In this document: one piece after another, positions 24,523 through 32,865 of the stretch | How the letters are laid out: every line of letters begins with the position of its first letter | Position numbering within the stretch: the first letter of the stretch is position 1 | DNA from: Corynebacterium sp. HMSC036D02 | Lineage (GTDB): Bacteria > Actinomycetota > Actinomycetes > Mycobacteriales > Mycobacteriaceae | NCBI RefSeq assembly: GCF_001836165.1 | Contig: NZ_KV827648.1 | Span: 151,076-215,075, forward strand | Length of the DNA stretch: 64,000 nucleotides | Direction: 5' to 3' | Made by a program: the position numbers and the translations under genes | The notes under the pieces: generated by a model | The model's input: the letters and a program-made list of their open reading frames with translations, nothing else | Database searches by the model: none | Told to the model about the DNA's origin: nothing

Positions 24523-26448
24523 TTAAGATCGCGCCGCCACGATGAAGGGGCCGATTTGTTGCGTGTTCCACCCTTCCTCAAAGACCTCCGGGTTGAAGAA
24601 CACCGCGCGGTAGCGCACGTTGGGCTGGTTGGGGTAGATGTCTTCAGCCAAGTGCGTCTTATAACCATCGCCGGGCTCTTCTAGATCACCGCGGAAGATG
24701 AGGACGTCCGGCCCGCGCCACGGCGCGGACTCAAGCGACTCCGCAAACTCTTCCGGAGTTTGTTCCCAGGACTTGGAAGCCCACTCCTCGATCTGCAGGT
24801 TGCGGGTGCTGAACTCTCCCAGCGGGTTGGCGTAGTTACTGGTGAAGGCGTTGAAGCCGTAATAGGGGTTATAGGCCATGAAGAGCTTCTCATCGGTCAG
24901 GACAACCGTGTCGTTGGCCTCGTAGCCCTGGGCATCGATGAATTCACGGATCTTGCCGTAATTAGCGGAAGAATCGCTGGTGTAGCGGTCCGCGCGCTCC
25001 CCGTAGCCGTCGGTATCGGTATAAGCGTGGTCCAAGGCGGTCACGTTCGTTGCCGGGATCTGCTGCGCATAGTAAATACCGCCCAGCCCCATGATGATGG
25101 CAAAGACCAGGGTCACGCGCTTGCTGGTGGCTTCAGAGAATCCTGCCGGATAAAGCGTGGGAAGGCCCATGAGGCGGACGTCGGCCAGCGCGAGAATGCC
25201 GGCCGTGGCGAAAAGCACCGCGACGATAAGCTCCAGGCGGAAGCCCAGCAGCGTGCTGCCGGCAAGGGTCATGACCATGGAGGCCAGAGTCCACAGGTAG
25301 GTTCCGACAAGCGCGGTGCCCATGGCTCTGATTTCGGGTTCGTCAACGCGCAAGATGAGGTAGATCAGGCCAATAAGGCTGAGGGCGCCGATGACGGACA
25401 AGGAGAGGAAGGGCGCCGGGATTTGGGTGCCTTCCTCCGGCAGGTAGTGCTGCGCGGTGGATTCTAGCGGGGCGGTGGCGTGCAGGACGGCGTGCAGATA
25501 CGGTGCCCAAGCAATCGCGGCGATGGCCAGGGATCCGGCCGCGATGGCGGCGAGGCGCACGAGGGGAGTCCACGTACGGTCGCCCACGCACGTGACGAGT
25601 GCAATGAGGCTGACGATGGTCAGCGCCACGGCGCCCGTGTACAGCGTGTAGAAGCAGGCTGAGATTCCCAAGTAGATAGCGATTGCGGCGGTGGAGAACC
25701 AGGAAGCCCTATAGAAAGCGTGCGAACACAGGACGGCGACCGCTGGGACACCCATGGCGATGACTGCGGAATAGGGCTCCTCAGCACCGATGGTCAGGGT
25801 CACCGCCGTGGTGGTCAAGGCAATGGCGGTGGCAACGGGCAGGGATCCGGTAAGCCGTTGCCACAGCGGAACCAGGATGCACCCGGCCATGGCCAGGGAG
25901 ATGAGGCTCCAGGGTTGGTAGACCTCCCAGCCCGGCATGTTGAGAAGGTTGGCGAGCCGCCCGCCCATCCAGAACCAGCCCAGCGGGTAGAAGGTAGGCA
26001 AGCCCTCGTAGTTCATGTCCGCATAAGAGCTGGCCTCTGTGGCGCGGGTGAGGAATTGGGTGCGGAATACCTGGTCGACTTGGACACCGTCGAGCCACAG
26101 GCGGGAGGCCGAAAGAGGCAAGCCGATACTGGTTAGTGTGAGCAGCGCGGGCGAAATGTAGCACACAGCGGTGGTGAGCCACGTCCGCCAACGGGGGCGC
26201 GGCGAAGCGCCAATCACCCACCACGCGCACAGAGCTCCCACCAGCAGAACGGTGAGTGCAGTTCCCGCCGTGCTCAACGCGCGGGTCACCATCGACGTAC
26301 TGAACGCCGGGAGGGAGACCGTCTTAAAGGCAAAGAAACCAATCAACGTAACAAGGCCGCCACCTACAGCGGCGGCGGCAATGCCCACGAGACTGGCGCG
26401 ACGCGAGAGGCGGTCGACGTCATATTCAATGGTGGGAGACTCAGTCAT
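24523..26448 (-). CDS. aftA: Galactan 5-O-arabinofuranosyltransferase AftA
   Basis: This 641-residue GT-C membrane enzyme adds the first arabinofuranose from decaprenyl-phosphoryl-arabinose onto the galactan chain, priming arabinan synthesis. About eleven to thirteen membrane helices are followed by a C-terminal extracytoplasmic domain (from about 450, with YNPYYGFNAFTSNYANPLGEF). The gene lies between dprE2 and emb, the same grouping as in mycobacteria. The ATG at 26448 is preceded by a GGGAGA site about 8 nt upstream; the ATG six codons upstream lacks one. Confidence 0.93.
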   Translation of the reverse strand: MTESPTIEYDVDRLSRRASLVGIAAAAVGGGLVTLIGFFAFKTVSLPAFSTSMVTRALSTAGTALTVLLVGALCAWWVIGASPRPRWRTWLTTAVCYISPALLTLTSIGLPLSASRLWLDGVQVDQVFRTQFLTRATEASSYADMNYEGLPTFYPLGWFWMGGRLANLLNMPGWEVYQPWSLISLAMAGCILVPLWQRLTGSLPVATAIALTTTAVTLTIGAEEPYSAVIAMGVPAVAVLCSHAFYRASWFSTAAIAIYLGISACFYTLYTGAVALTIVSLIALVTCVGDRTWTPLVRLAAIAAGSLAIAAIAWAPYLHAVLHATAPLESTAQHYLPEEGTQIPAPFLSLSVIGALSLIGLIYLILRVDEPEIRAMGTALVGTYLWTLASMVMTLAGSTLLGFRLELIVAVLFATAGILALADVRLMGLPTLYPAGFSEATSKRVTLVFAIIMGLGGIYYAQQIPATNVTALDHAYTDTDGYGERADRYTSDSSANYGKIREFIDAQGYEANDTVVLTDEKLFMAYNPYYGFNAFTSNYANPLGEFSTRNLQIEEWASKSWEQTPEEFAESLESAPWRGPDVLIFRGDLEEPGDGYKTHLAEDIYPNQPNVRYRAVFFNPEVFEEGWNTQQIGPFIVAARS

Positions 26449-26486
26449 GTAAGTAGTCTCCCACACGCCGTGGACTTAGCGGAACT

Positions 26487-27245
26487 TTAGAAAGGCAGCT
26501 TCCGGAAGATTGCCTGCGGGATGAACTTGAATCCCAAGGACACGTACTCAAACAGCGGGTGCACGAAGATGGACTGCTTGCCATCCAGCACCGCCTTGAC
26601 GGTGGCCTTAGCCACGTCGGAGACGTTGACGGTCAGTGGCGCTTCGCCGGCTTCCGCCGACATCTTGGTGCGCACCTGGCCCGGGCGAACTACGAGCACC
26701 TTGGCGCCGGAGCCGCGCAGGGCCTCACCCAGGTTGATGAAGAAGCCATCCACGCCGGCCTTAGAGGCGCCGTAGACAAAGTTGGAGCGGCGCACGCGCA
26801 TGCCGGCGACGGAGGAGATCGCCACGATGGTGCCGTGGCCCTGCTCCTTGAACTTCTGGCCGAGCAAGACGCCGAGGGAGACCGGTGCGGTGTAGTTGGT
26901 CTGGGCGGAGGCGACCGCCTTGGCCTGGTCCTGCCACAGTTCTTCCTGGTCACCGAGGGTGCCGAAGGCGATGATGGCAACGTCGACGTCGTCGCGCTCA
27001 AAGGCGCGCTTGACGACGTCCCCGTGGCCCTCGAAGTCAGTCGCGTCAAAGTCGATGACCTCGACGTCGCCACCGCGGGACTCGATGGTCGCGCGGGCAT
27101 CCGCGATGCGCGGGGAGTCGGCGCGTGCCGCGAGGGTGACCTTGGCCGGGCCGCGCTCGAGGAATTCTTCGACGATGCCCAGGCCGATTTCGGAGGTGCC
27201 GCCGAGAAGGAGGATGTGTTGTGCTTGGCCTACTGCATTCAGCAT
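26487..27245 (-). CDS. dprE2: Decaprenylphosphoryl-2-keto-ribose reductase DprE2
   Basis: This 252-residue SDR reduces decaprenyl-phosphoryl-2-keto-erythro-pentofuranose with NADH to decaprenyl-phosphoryl-arabinose, the arabinan donor. Features are LLLGGTSEIGLGI near residue 12 (nucleotide-binding), the catalytic Ser in ISSVAGM and YGASKAG (YxxxK). The C-terminal part includes conserved aromatic residues that may touch the lipid. A GAAAGGA site precedes the ATG. It follows dprE1 by 14 nt, matching their joint two-step epimerisation. Confidence 0.95.
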   Translation of the reverse strand: MLNAVGQAQHILLLGGTSEIGLGIVEEFLERGPAKVTLAARADSPRIADARATIESRGGDVEVIDFDATDFEGHGDVVKRAFERDDVDVAIIAFGTLGDQEELWQDQAKAVASAQTNYTAPVSLGVLLGQKFKEQGHGTIVAISSVAGMRVRRSNFVYGASKAGVDGFFINLGEALRGSGAKVLVVRPGQVRTKMSAEAGEAPLTVNVSDVAKATVKAVLDGKQSIFVHPLFEYVSLGFKFIPQAIFRKLPF

Positions 27246-27259
27246 GAGGGTGTTCCTTT

Positions 27260-28663
27260 CTAGTGCAGCTCGAGGCGGCGGGACATATCGGAGGCGAAGA
27301 CGCCGGTCGGGTCGATGTCGTTGCGGGTCTTGAGCCAGCCCTCGAGGCCCGGGTACATCTTGTGGAAGTTCTCCGCCGAGGTGCGGGACTCCTTGGCCAG
27401 GTAGAGGCGGCCGCCGAATTCCATGACGCGCTTATCCAGGTCGTCGAGGAAGGCGCCCAGGCCCGGCTTGATGGGGAAGTCCACGCAGACATTCCAGCCC
27501 GGCATCGGGTAGGACAGCGGGGCCTTGTTACCCGGGCCGAAGAGCTTGAACACGTTGAGCGCGGAGTAGTGTCCGGACTTCTGCATGTCGCGGATGATGT
27601 CCTTGAAGGGCTCGACGGCGTCGGTCGGCACCACGAACTGGTACTGCAGGAAGCCGTTGGAGCCGTAGCCACGGTTCCACTCTCCGATAAGATCCAGCGG
27701 CTGGTAGAACTGCGTGAGGTTCTTGACCTGGTTACGCGCCGGGGCGCCCATGAGGTAGTAGGCCTCGCCGATAGCCATGAGCGAGAGCTTGTTCATGGTG
27801 AAGTTCGGGAAGATATCCGGAACCGTCATCAGCTGCGGGGCATTGAACTTCAGCGGGTCTTTCGCCAGCTTCGGGGCGAGCTCCTCGAGCTGCTCCAGGG
27901 TGGCCAGGGAGCCGCGGGAAATGGTGGAGCGGCCCAGCTTTGGTTCCGGGGAGATGACGTCGAACCACGCGGAGGAGTACGTGTAGTTGTGCTCCGAGCC
28001 ATCGGAGTGGAAGGCCACGGTTTCATCGAGGTTATCCGTGCGGTCGGTATCCGCGATGAAGTAGGCGGTTTCCGTCTTCGTCATCTTGATCTTGGCGCGC
28101 AGGATGATGCCGGTCAGGCCCATGCCGCCGACGGTGGCCCAGAAGAGATCGCTGTTCTCACCTTCCGGTTCCAGGTGTAGGACTCGGCCGTCTGCCACGA
28201 GCAGCTCCATGGAGGTGACGTGGTCGCCGAAAGAACCGGCGGAGTGGTGGTTCTTGCCGTGGATGTCCGGGCCAATAGCACCGCCGATGGTGACCTGGCG
28301 GGTACCCGGCAGAACAGGAACCCACAGGCCGTAGGGCAGGGCGGCCTTCATGAGCTGGTCGAGGGTGACACCACCGTCGACGTCGACAATGCCCGACTCC
28401 GGATCGATGGAGTGGATCTTGTTGAGCGGTTGCATGTCGATGACGAGGCCACCGGCGTTCTGCGCGGGGTCGCCATAGGAGCGGCCCATACCGCGGGCGA
28501 TGACGCCGCGGCGCAGGTGGGAAGGCTTATCAGCATTGTCCTCAGCCACCTGGGCGACGGCGGTCTTGATGACGTCGACGTCTGGGGTGGACAAAACGTG
28601 GGCGGTTGTCGCCGCCGTGCGGCCCCAACCGTGGAGGGACTTCTCAGTAGTATGCAGTTCCAT
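27260..28663 (-). CDS. dprE1: Decaprenylphosphoryl-ribose 2-oxidase DprE1
   Basis: This 467-residue FAD-dependent oxidase performs the first step of decaprenyl-phosphoryl-ribose epimerisation. The FAD-binding PCMH region includes [16 protein letters not shown] near residue 58 and [16 protein letters not shown]. The cysteine attacked by benzothiazinones in mycobacterial DprE1 is kept here as Cys393 in [11 protein letters not shown]. The gene heads a dprE1-dprE2-aftA run. A perfect CACTACC-N5-GGTAGTG palindrome lies 40 bp upstream of the ATG and could be regulatory. Confidence 0.96.
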   Translation of the reverse strand: MELHTTEKSLHGWGRTAATTAHVLSTPDVDVIKTAVAQVAEDNADKPSHLRRGVIARGMGRSYGDPAQNAGGLVIDMQPLNKIHSIDPESGIVDVDGGVTLDQLMKAALPYGLWVPVLPGTRQVTIGGAIGPDIHGKNHHSAGSFGDHVTSMELLVADGRVLHLEPEGENSDLFWATVGGMGLTGIILRAKIKMTKTETAYFIADTDRTDNLDETVAFHSDGSEHNYTYSSAWFDVISPEPKLGRSTISRGSLATLEQLEELAPKLAKDPLKFNAPQLMTVPDIFPNFTMNKLSLMAIGEAYYLMGAPARNQVKNLTQFYQPLDLIGEWNRGYGSNGFLQYQFVVPTDAVEPFKDIIRDMQKSGHYSALNVFKLFGPGNKAPLSYPMPGWNVCVDFPIKPGLGAFLDDLDKRVMEFGGRLYLAKESRTSAENFHKMYPGLEGWLKTRNDIDPTGVFASDMSRRLELH

Positions 28664-28811
28664 CTCTTACTCTTTGATTCGATGTGATGGGTCGGTTTTC
28701 TACACTACCTAGGCGGTAGTGCCTGTGGCGGGAGTGAAAACGTGAGATTAGGTACAAAAGCCAAGTAAACGGAACGTTTGTATTGTCCGAGTCTGTGGTT
28801 TTAGTTCGGAA
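28664..28811 (-). promoter_or_regulatory. dprE1 upstream region with perfect inverted repeat
   Basis: An inverted repeat CACTACC-N5-GGTAGTG lies at 28703-28721. TAGTGT on the minus strand overlaps its outer arm and could be a -10 box for dprE1. No protein-coding gene was found in the 148-bp region. Confidence 0.45.
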
Positions 28812-29090
28812 TTAGTACAGATCCATGATCTCTCGGATTTCTTCCGGCAGTTCTTCTTGGGAGCTAATCTCTGGGCCGTCATACTCACGCAGGATCTCAT
28901 AGACGCGGCCGCGCGAAGTGGAATCGAGGATGGGAAGTTCCTCGGCGATGAGCCGCGTCATAAAACCATTGAGCGGTAGCGACGTGTGTTCTGTCGCCAG
29001 AAAGTGGCCGTGGCGCTTGTCTTCCTCGGCGCGCTCATCTTGCGCTGCTCGCTGTGCTGGGGTGAGGTGCTCTTTTTTAGAGGAGTACAT
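28812..29090 (-). CDS. Small conserved-looking cytoplasmic protein, unknown
   Basis: This 92-residue, highly charged protein has no membrane segment (MYSSKKEHLTPAQRAAQDER at the start, an acidic C-terminal half). I do not recognise a domain. The ATG at 29090 lies 7 nt after TAGGCT on the minus strand, predicting a leaderless message. It is divergent from a small membrane protein gene in a region next to dprE1. Codon use looks like that of its neighbours, so it is probably a real gene. Confidence 0.65.
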   Translation of the reverse strand: MYSSKKEHLTPAQRAAQDERAEEDKRHGHFLATEHTSLPLNGFMTRLIAEELPILDSTSRGRVYEILREYDGPEISSQEELPEEIREIMDLY

Positions 29091-29097
29091 GCACGGT

Positions 29098-29118
29098 AGC
29101 CTACCGCCCGCCTAAAGT
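29098..29118. promoter_or_regulatory. Back-to-back leaderless promoters
   Basis: TAGGCT on the minus strand (29098-29103) is 7 nt before the ATG at 29090. TAAAGT on the plus strand (29113-29118) is 8 nt before the ATG at 29127. Only 36 bp separate the two start codons. Confidence 0.5.
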
Positions 29119-29126
29119 GGGGCGGT

Positions 29127-29549
29127 ATGACTTCTCCCAAGCAAGATAATTATGCGCTGGATGACACCCTTGCCGGACGCATCACCCAAGCCGCGGCCGT
29201 GGGCATTATGACCGCGTTCCCCGACTGGATTAAGAATAAGACTGCGCTCGTTCTCGCCTATGTGCTGTCAATCCTCGGGTTCGGCGCACTCGTGGCCATT
29301 ACTAATGCCGAGAGCCACGAGGACCGGCCGGAGCCGGAGACTCCCGATGTCCCCGTGTGGGCCATCCCGGTTGCCTTCGGCATTCTGCTGCTGGGCGGAT
29401 GGATCACCGTAAAGACTGAGCGCAGCGTGGTGCGATTTATTCGCCGCCGCGGGGTGGCAAGACCCTGGACCGTCTGGGGTGGAATCAGTGCCGCCATCGT
29501 TTTCATTCTCAGCGAGCTTGAAGCACGCGAGCTCACCGCCCGCAACTAA
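29127..29549 (+). CDS. Small membrane protein, unknown function
   Basis: This 140-residue protein has about three membrane helices (roughly residues 38-58, 80-98 and 115-133), separated by an acidic linker (ESHEDRPEPETPD). A basic loop KTERSVVRFIRRRG faces one side. No known family is recognised. TAAAGT lies 8 nt before the ATG. It is followed by a pRiA4b-like gene that has its own predicted promoter. Confidence 0.65.
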   Translation: MTSPKQDNYALDDTLAGRITQAAAVGIMTAFPDWIKNKTALVLAYVLSILGFGALVAITNAESHEDRPEPETPDVPVWAIPVAFGILLLGGWITVKTERSVVRFIRRRGVARPWTVWGGISAAIVFILSELEARELTARN

Positions 29550-29569
29550 AAGTGCGTATGGTGGGGCAC

Positions 29570-30445
29570 ATGAGCTCAAAGGTCACAGATTTGGCGCAGG
29601 TCCGCGCCAATCGTGGTGATTCTGCTCGAACCCTGCTGTGTCAGGTATCTAACGTCCGCGCGGATGCCGAGGTTCACCGTCAGATCGGTTTTTCCGATGC
29701 GCTCACGTTGGAAGAGCTCCACCATATTCTTGAAATCTGCTTCGGGCTGCCGCACGAGGATTCACCGTGGCACTTTTTTGAGCACACAGATGCCCGCGGC
29801 CAGCGCATCGATCCGAGCCACACCGTGCGCGAATTCTTGAGCCGCGAAGGCGAGCAGGTTGATTATGCCTGGGGGCTGTGGGATTTCGAGATCGTTGTGG
29901 TGGAGACCTACCCGCGCGATAGCGGGACGCCGGAGGCCCTGTGCGTGGGCGGTTCCGGTTCTTTCCACACACCCTTCGATCTCACCGCCGTGAATGCGGA
30001 GCTCACCGGTCAGGAAACAATTGATGAGGTTCTGGAACTTGTGGCTAGTCCCGTTCGCGCGCTGATTGAAAGAACCCGGCTCTATGACTTCGTTCCACTT
30101 CTCCAAGCGCTGGATTTGAAGCGTGAGGTGAGCATTGATGCTGGGGTGTTTCGCCAGCTGCGCACTTTGCCGCGTGAGGTGACGAACGAGGGTAAGGATG
30201 CTTTCTGGTCGTTGGCTCTAGCGCTGTCCTGCATGGGCGGGCGCGAATTGACCGATTCCGTAGCGGAGACCTCTATGGCCGCGCTGGGGTGGGTCGACGA
30301 TGATGGCGAGGAGCTGCGTGGCCCGGAAATTCGGGAGCTGTGCTTGGCTTCGCTTAAGGTGCTTTCTTCTCTCGGCGCCTATGGCGAAGATGCCGTCGCG
30401 CCCGTGGACCGCCTGGACATTTACCGCGCCCTTGTCCGCGGGTAG
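29570..30445 (+). CDS. pRiA4b ORF-3-like protein
   Basis: This 291-residue protein resembles the pRiA4b ORF-3/IS1096 passenger-like family in its first 150 residues: LTLEELHHILEICFGL, a following His-Phe segment, then VDYAWGLWDFEIVV and LCVGGSGSF. The C-terminal half is helical and unassigned. The function of the family is unknown, though members sit near plasmid or transposon genes. The ATG at 29570 is 7 nt after TATGGT, predicting a leaderless mRNA. It lies in the core cell-wall region rather than next to mobile genes here. Confidence 0.6.
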   Translation: MSSKVTDLAQVRANRGDSARTLLCQVSNVRADAEVHRQIGFSDALTLEELHHILEICFGLPHEDSPWHFFEHTDARGQRIDPSHTVREFLSREGEQVDYAWGLWDFEIVVVETYPRDSGTPEALCVGGSGSFHTPFDLTAVNAELTGQETIDEVLELVASPVRALIERTRLYDFVPLLQALDLKREVSIDAGVFRQLRTLPREVTNEGKDAFWSLALALSCMGGRELTDSVAETSMAALGWVDDDGEELRGPEIRELCLASLKVLSSLGAYGEDAVAPVDRLDIYRALVRG

Positions 30446-30456
30446 AGTATTTCGCC

Positions 30457-30867
30457 GTGACTGAACCTACCTCTAGCATGAAGACCCAACTCGTGCGCTT
30501 CGTATCCGTCGGTGTTTTCACTGCGGCGATTGATTATGGCCTTACCCTCTTTCTGACGTACCTAGGCCTGCACCGTTCTTTGGCGAAGGCGATTGGCTGG
30601 GTCTTCGGCACTATCGCCGCCTATGTGGCGAATGCCCGGTGGACTTTTGGCGCCCAGGTTTCTGGTCGCACCGCCGGTGCCGTGGGCTTGTTGTATTTAT
30701 CCACCTTCGCCGTACAGAATTTCCTGTATTGGGTGCTCAACGCCCCGCTGATCAGCTTGGGCTTTGAAGGCGCGGTCAAGGACACTATCGCCTTCGTCAT
30801 CGCACAAGGCGTTGCTACGGTGACCAACTTCGCCATTCAGCGCGCCTTCATCTTCAAAGGAAAGTAA
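30457..30867 (+). CDS. GtrA-family membrane protein, first copy
   Basis: This 136-residue protein with four membrane helices matches the GtrA/DPMS family (FVSVGVFTAAIDYGLTLFL, GTIAAYVANARWTFG). The mycobacterial relative Rv3789 lies beside dprE1 and was proposed to act in decaprenyl-phosphoryl-arabinose translocation or to anchor AftA. The location here, near dprE1/aftA/glfT1, suggests the same pathway. GTG 30457 follows TAGAGT by 8 nt. The next gene is a second GtrA protein two bases downstream. Confidence 0.87.
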   Translation: MTEPTSSMKTQLVRFVSVGVFTAAIDYGLTLFLTYLGLHRSLAKAIGWVFGTIAAYVANARWTFGAQVSGRTAGAVGLLYLSTFAVQNFLYWVLNAPLISLGFEGAVKDTIAFVIAQGVATVTNFAIQRAFIFKGK

Positions 30868-30869
30868 CC

Positions 30870-31325
30870 ATGGCTGGTCGCGCCGAACGCCTCTCACGGT
30901 CGAATTCCCTGCAGGCGCAGGGCGCGAAGTTCGCGATCACGGGAGCCATTGCCGCGCTTATCGACGTCTCCCTGACCTGGCTTTTTCAAATTGGTTTAGG
31001 TCTGTTCGGCGATGTGGCCTCGAGAACTATTGGCTTTGCCGCCGGCACCTTCGCGGCTTATTTATTGAACCGGCGGTGGACCTTCAACGCGCGGGCTTCG
31101 AAGCGCCGCTTTGCTGCCGTGTTTGCCACCTACGCCATGACCTATGCGATCAACATTGTGCTGTATCGCTGGGCTTTCCCCTTCTTTGATCACACGCTGG
31201 ACTGGCCTTCGTCCTGGGCGCTGACAGTGGCTTTCGTGATTGCCCAGGGCACGGCAACGCTTATCAACTTCTTTGTGCAGCGGTGGGTGATTTTCCGCAG
31301 CACGCGCAAGTCCTTTGAGGTTTAG
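30870..31325 (+). CDS. GtrA-family membrane protein, second copy
   Basis: This 151-residue protein is a paralogue of its neighbour: four membrane helices with FAITGAIAALIDVSLTWLF and GTFAAYLLNRRWTFNA. An AAAGGA site precedes the ATG at 30870, so it is translated from the first copy's transcript. Two adjacent GtrA proteins may form a hetero-oligomer or serve two polyprenyl-linked sugars. The stop overlaps the glfT1 stop (TTAG, 31322-31325). Confidence 0.87.
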   Translation: MAGRAERLSRSNSLQAQGAKFAITGAIAALIDVSLTWLFQIGLGLFGDVASRTIGFAAGTFAAYLLNRRWTFNARASKRRFAAVFATYAMTYAINIVLYRWAFPFFDHTLDWPSSWALTVAFVIAQGTATLINFFVQRWVIFRSTRKSFEV

Positions 31326-32227
31326 GGCCGGCGGAAGTCTTCCTTGCGTCCGCGGTTGTGGAGGCGCAGCCATTCCATGAATCCCTTCACGTCGTGCTGC
31401 TGCACGATGAAGAACCAGCCGAAACGCGCGAATTCCTGCGGCAGCAGCTTGCGCATGCCGCGCTGCCACAGAAGGTAGCCGCGGTTGCGGTAGGTGAAGA
31501 AGCGCTTGAACTCGCCCTCCGGATACTGCGTGTGCATCTTGCCGCCGAGGATGGGCTTGAATTCATCGGAGCCATCCGGGTGCAGGTAGCTGGTGGTCAG
31601 CGCGGTGCCGAAGCTTAAGCCTGAGTTGACCAGGCGGCGGTGGTACTCCACTTCATCGCCACGGATGAACAGGCGGTAGTCCGGTACGCCGATGATCTCC
31701 ATGGCTTCGGCAGAGATGAGTGCCCCGTTGAAGAGAGAGGCAATGCCGGGGAGGAAATCACCCTCTAGTTCGCTCATGTAACGCCGCCACACCAGGCCCT
31801 GGCGCAGTGGGAAAGCCAGCTTGGCGGGCTCGTCGATATTGCACACGGCTGGGGAGACTTCGTGGAGGCTGTTGTTTTCCGCAACTCGGTAGAGCTCCTC
31901 GAGCACGTGGTGGTCGGCGGGGCGGCCGTCATCGTCAGCACACCACACTGCATCCGCGCCGAGGGCCAGAGCTGTCAGGAATCCCAGCGCAAAGCCGCCC
32001 GCACCGCCAAGGTTGGTTTCCGAAGGCACGTAGACGCCGCGCTCGCCGGCGAGTTCGTGGAGGAGATCCTCTACTGCTGCTTCCGCACCGTTATCCACCA
32101 CGATCACCCACTGCACCGGGTGTGTCTGGTTCACCACCTGCTCAAGGGAGGCGCGCAGCAGCTCCACGCGCTGGTGGGTGACGATCACAGCGGCCGTCGT
32201 TCCGGCCTGGGACAGGGTGGCAGTCAT
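31322..32227 (-). CDS. glfT1: Galactofuranosyltransferase GlfT1
   Basis: This 301-residue GT2 enzyme adds the first galactofuranose residues from UDP-Galf to the rhamnosyl-GlcNAc linker lipid on the cytoplasmic face, starting the galactan. AAVIVTHQRVELL forms the N-terminal nucleotide-sugar strand, VWCADDDGRP carries the metal-binding DDD, and RGDEVEYHRRL near residue 190 carries the catalytic-base region. The length is close to mycobacterial GlfT1 (about 300). It lies next to wzt/wzm, as in mycobacteria. No Shine-Dalgarno site is visible; CACAAT 7 nt upstream may be a weak leaderless -10. Confidence 0.92.
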   Translation of the reverse strand: MTATLSQAGTTAAVIVTHQRVELLRASLEQVVNQTHPVQWVIVVDNGAEAAVEDLLHELAGERGVYVPSETNLGGAGGFALGFLTALALGADAVWCADDDGRPADHHVLEELYRVAENNSLHEVSPAVCNIDEPAKLAFPLRQGLVWRRYMSELEGDFLPGIASLFNGALISAEAMEIIGVPDYRLFIRGDEVEYHRRLVNSGLSFGTALTTSYLHPDGSDEFKPILGGKMHTQYPEGEFKRFFTYRNRGYLLWQRGMRKLLPQEFARFGWFFIVQQHDVKGFMEWLRLHNRGRKEDFRRP

Positions 32228-32269
32228 GGATTCTATTGTGCCATCCGTGATGAGTTATACGATGCTGCC

Positions 32270-32863
32270 ATGGCTGTAAAAAGTATCGAAGAGATGTGGG
32301 CTCCATTCAAACTCACTGTGCAGGTCGGCGAGCTGACCTTGCGGGTGCTGCGTGATAGCGACATCGCCGCCATCCACGGTGTTAGTGCCACTGAGATTTT
32401 TGGTGAGCCGCTTCCGGAGTACACGTTCCCGTGGTTGAAGCAGAAGCCGGACCCGAGTTTCCGGTGGGCGCACCGTGCGCAGATGTCTCCGGAGGAGTGG
32501 TCGTTGGACTTCGGCGTGCACCTTGGCGGTGAAGTCATTGGTTCGGTGGATCTGCGGGCGCAGAATTTTCCCGATAACCATGAGGTCGTAACCGGATCGT
32601 GGATCTACCACCGTCTTCAGGGTCGCGGGATAGGTACGCAGGTCCGCCACGCCGCTGCGGTATTTTGCTTCGAGTACTTGGGCGCGCGCCAGCTGCGCTC
32701 CGAGTGGGAACTGGGCAATGAGGCTTCCCAGGCTGTATCGCGCAAGCTGGGCTACACCATCGAAGGAAACAAGGCCGTGCTGCGCAAAGAGGATTATCAG
32801 CCGGGGCCGGAAGTGACTGTGGCCGGGATGAGTGAAGAGCTGCGCGAAATGCTTGGGTATTAG
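32270..32863 (+). CDS. GNAT family N-acetyltransferase (RimJ/RimL-like)
   Basis: This 197-residue protein resembles RimJ/RimL-type GNATs. TLRVLRDSDIAAIHGV starts the fold, GEVIGSVDLRAQNF gives the beta strands, and YHRLQGRGIGTQVRHA is the acetyl-CoA pyrophosphate loop (Q/RxxGxG/A). LGARQLRSEWELGNEASQAVSRKLGY is the typical C-terminal helix-strand unit. The acceptor could be a protein N-terminus or a small amine. TACGAT lies 6 nt before ATG 32270. It lies between glfT1 and wzt but is oriented oppositely to both. Confidence 0.85.
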   Translation: MAVKSIEEMWAPFKLTVQVGELTLRVLRDSDIAAIHGVSATEIFGEPLPEYTFPWLKQKPDPSFRWAHRAQMSPEEWSLDFGVHLGGEVIGSVDLRAQNFPDNHEVVTGSWIYHRLQGRGIGTQVRHAAAVFCFEYLGARQLRSEWELGNEASQAVSRKLGYTIEGNKAVLRKEDYQPGPEVTVAGMSEELREMLGY

Positions 32864-32865
32864 CT

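Noticed and set aside
28086..28687. Frames opposite dprE1
   Set aside because: They lie wholly within a strongly conserved enzyme gene and have no independent start signals.
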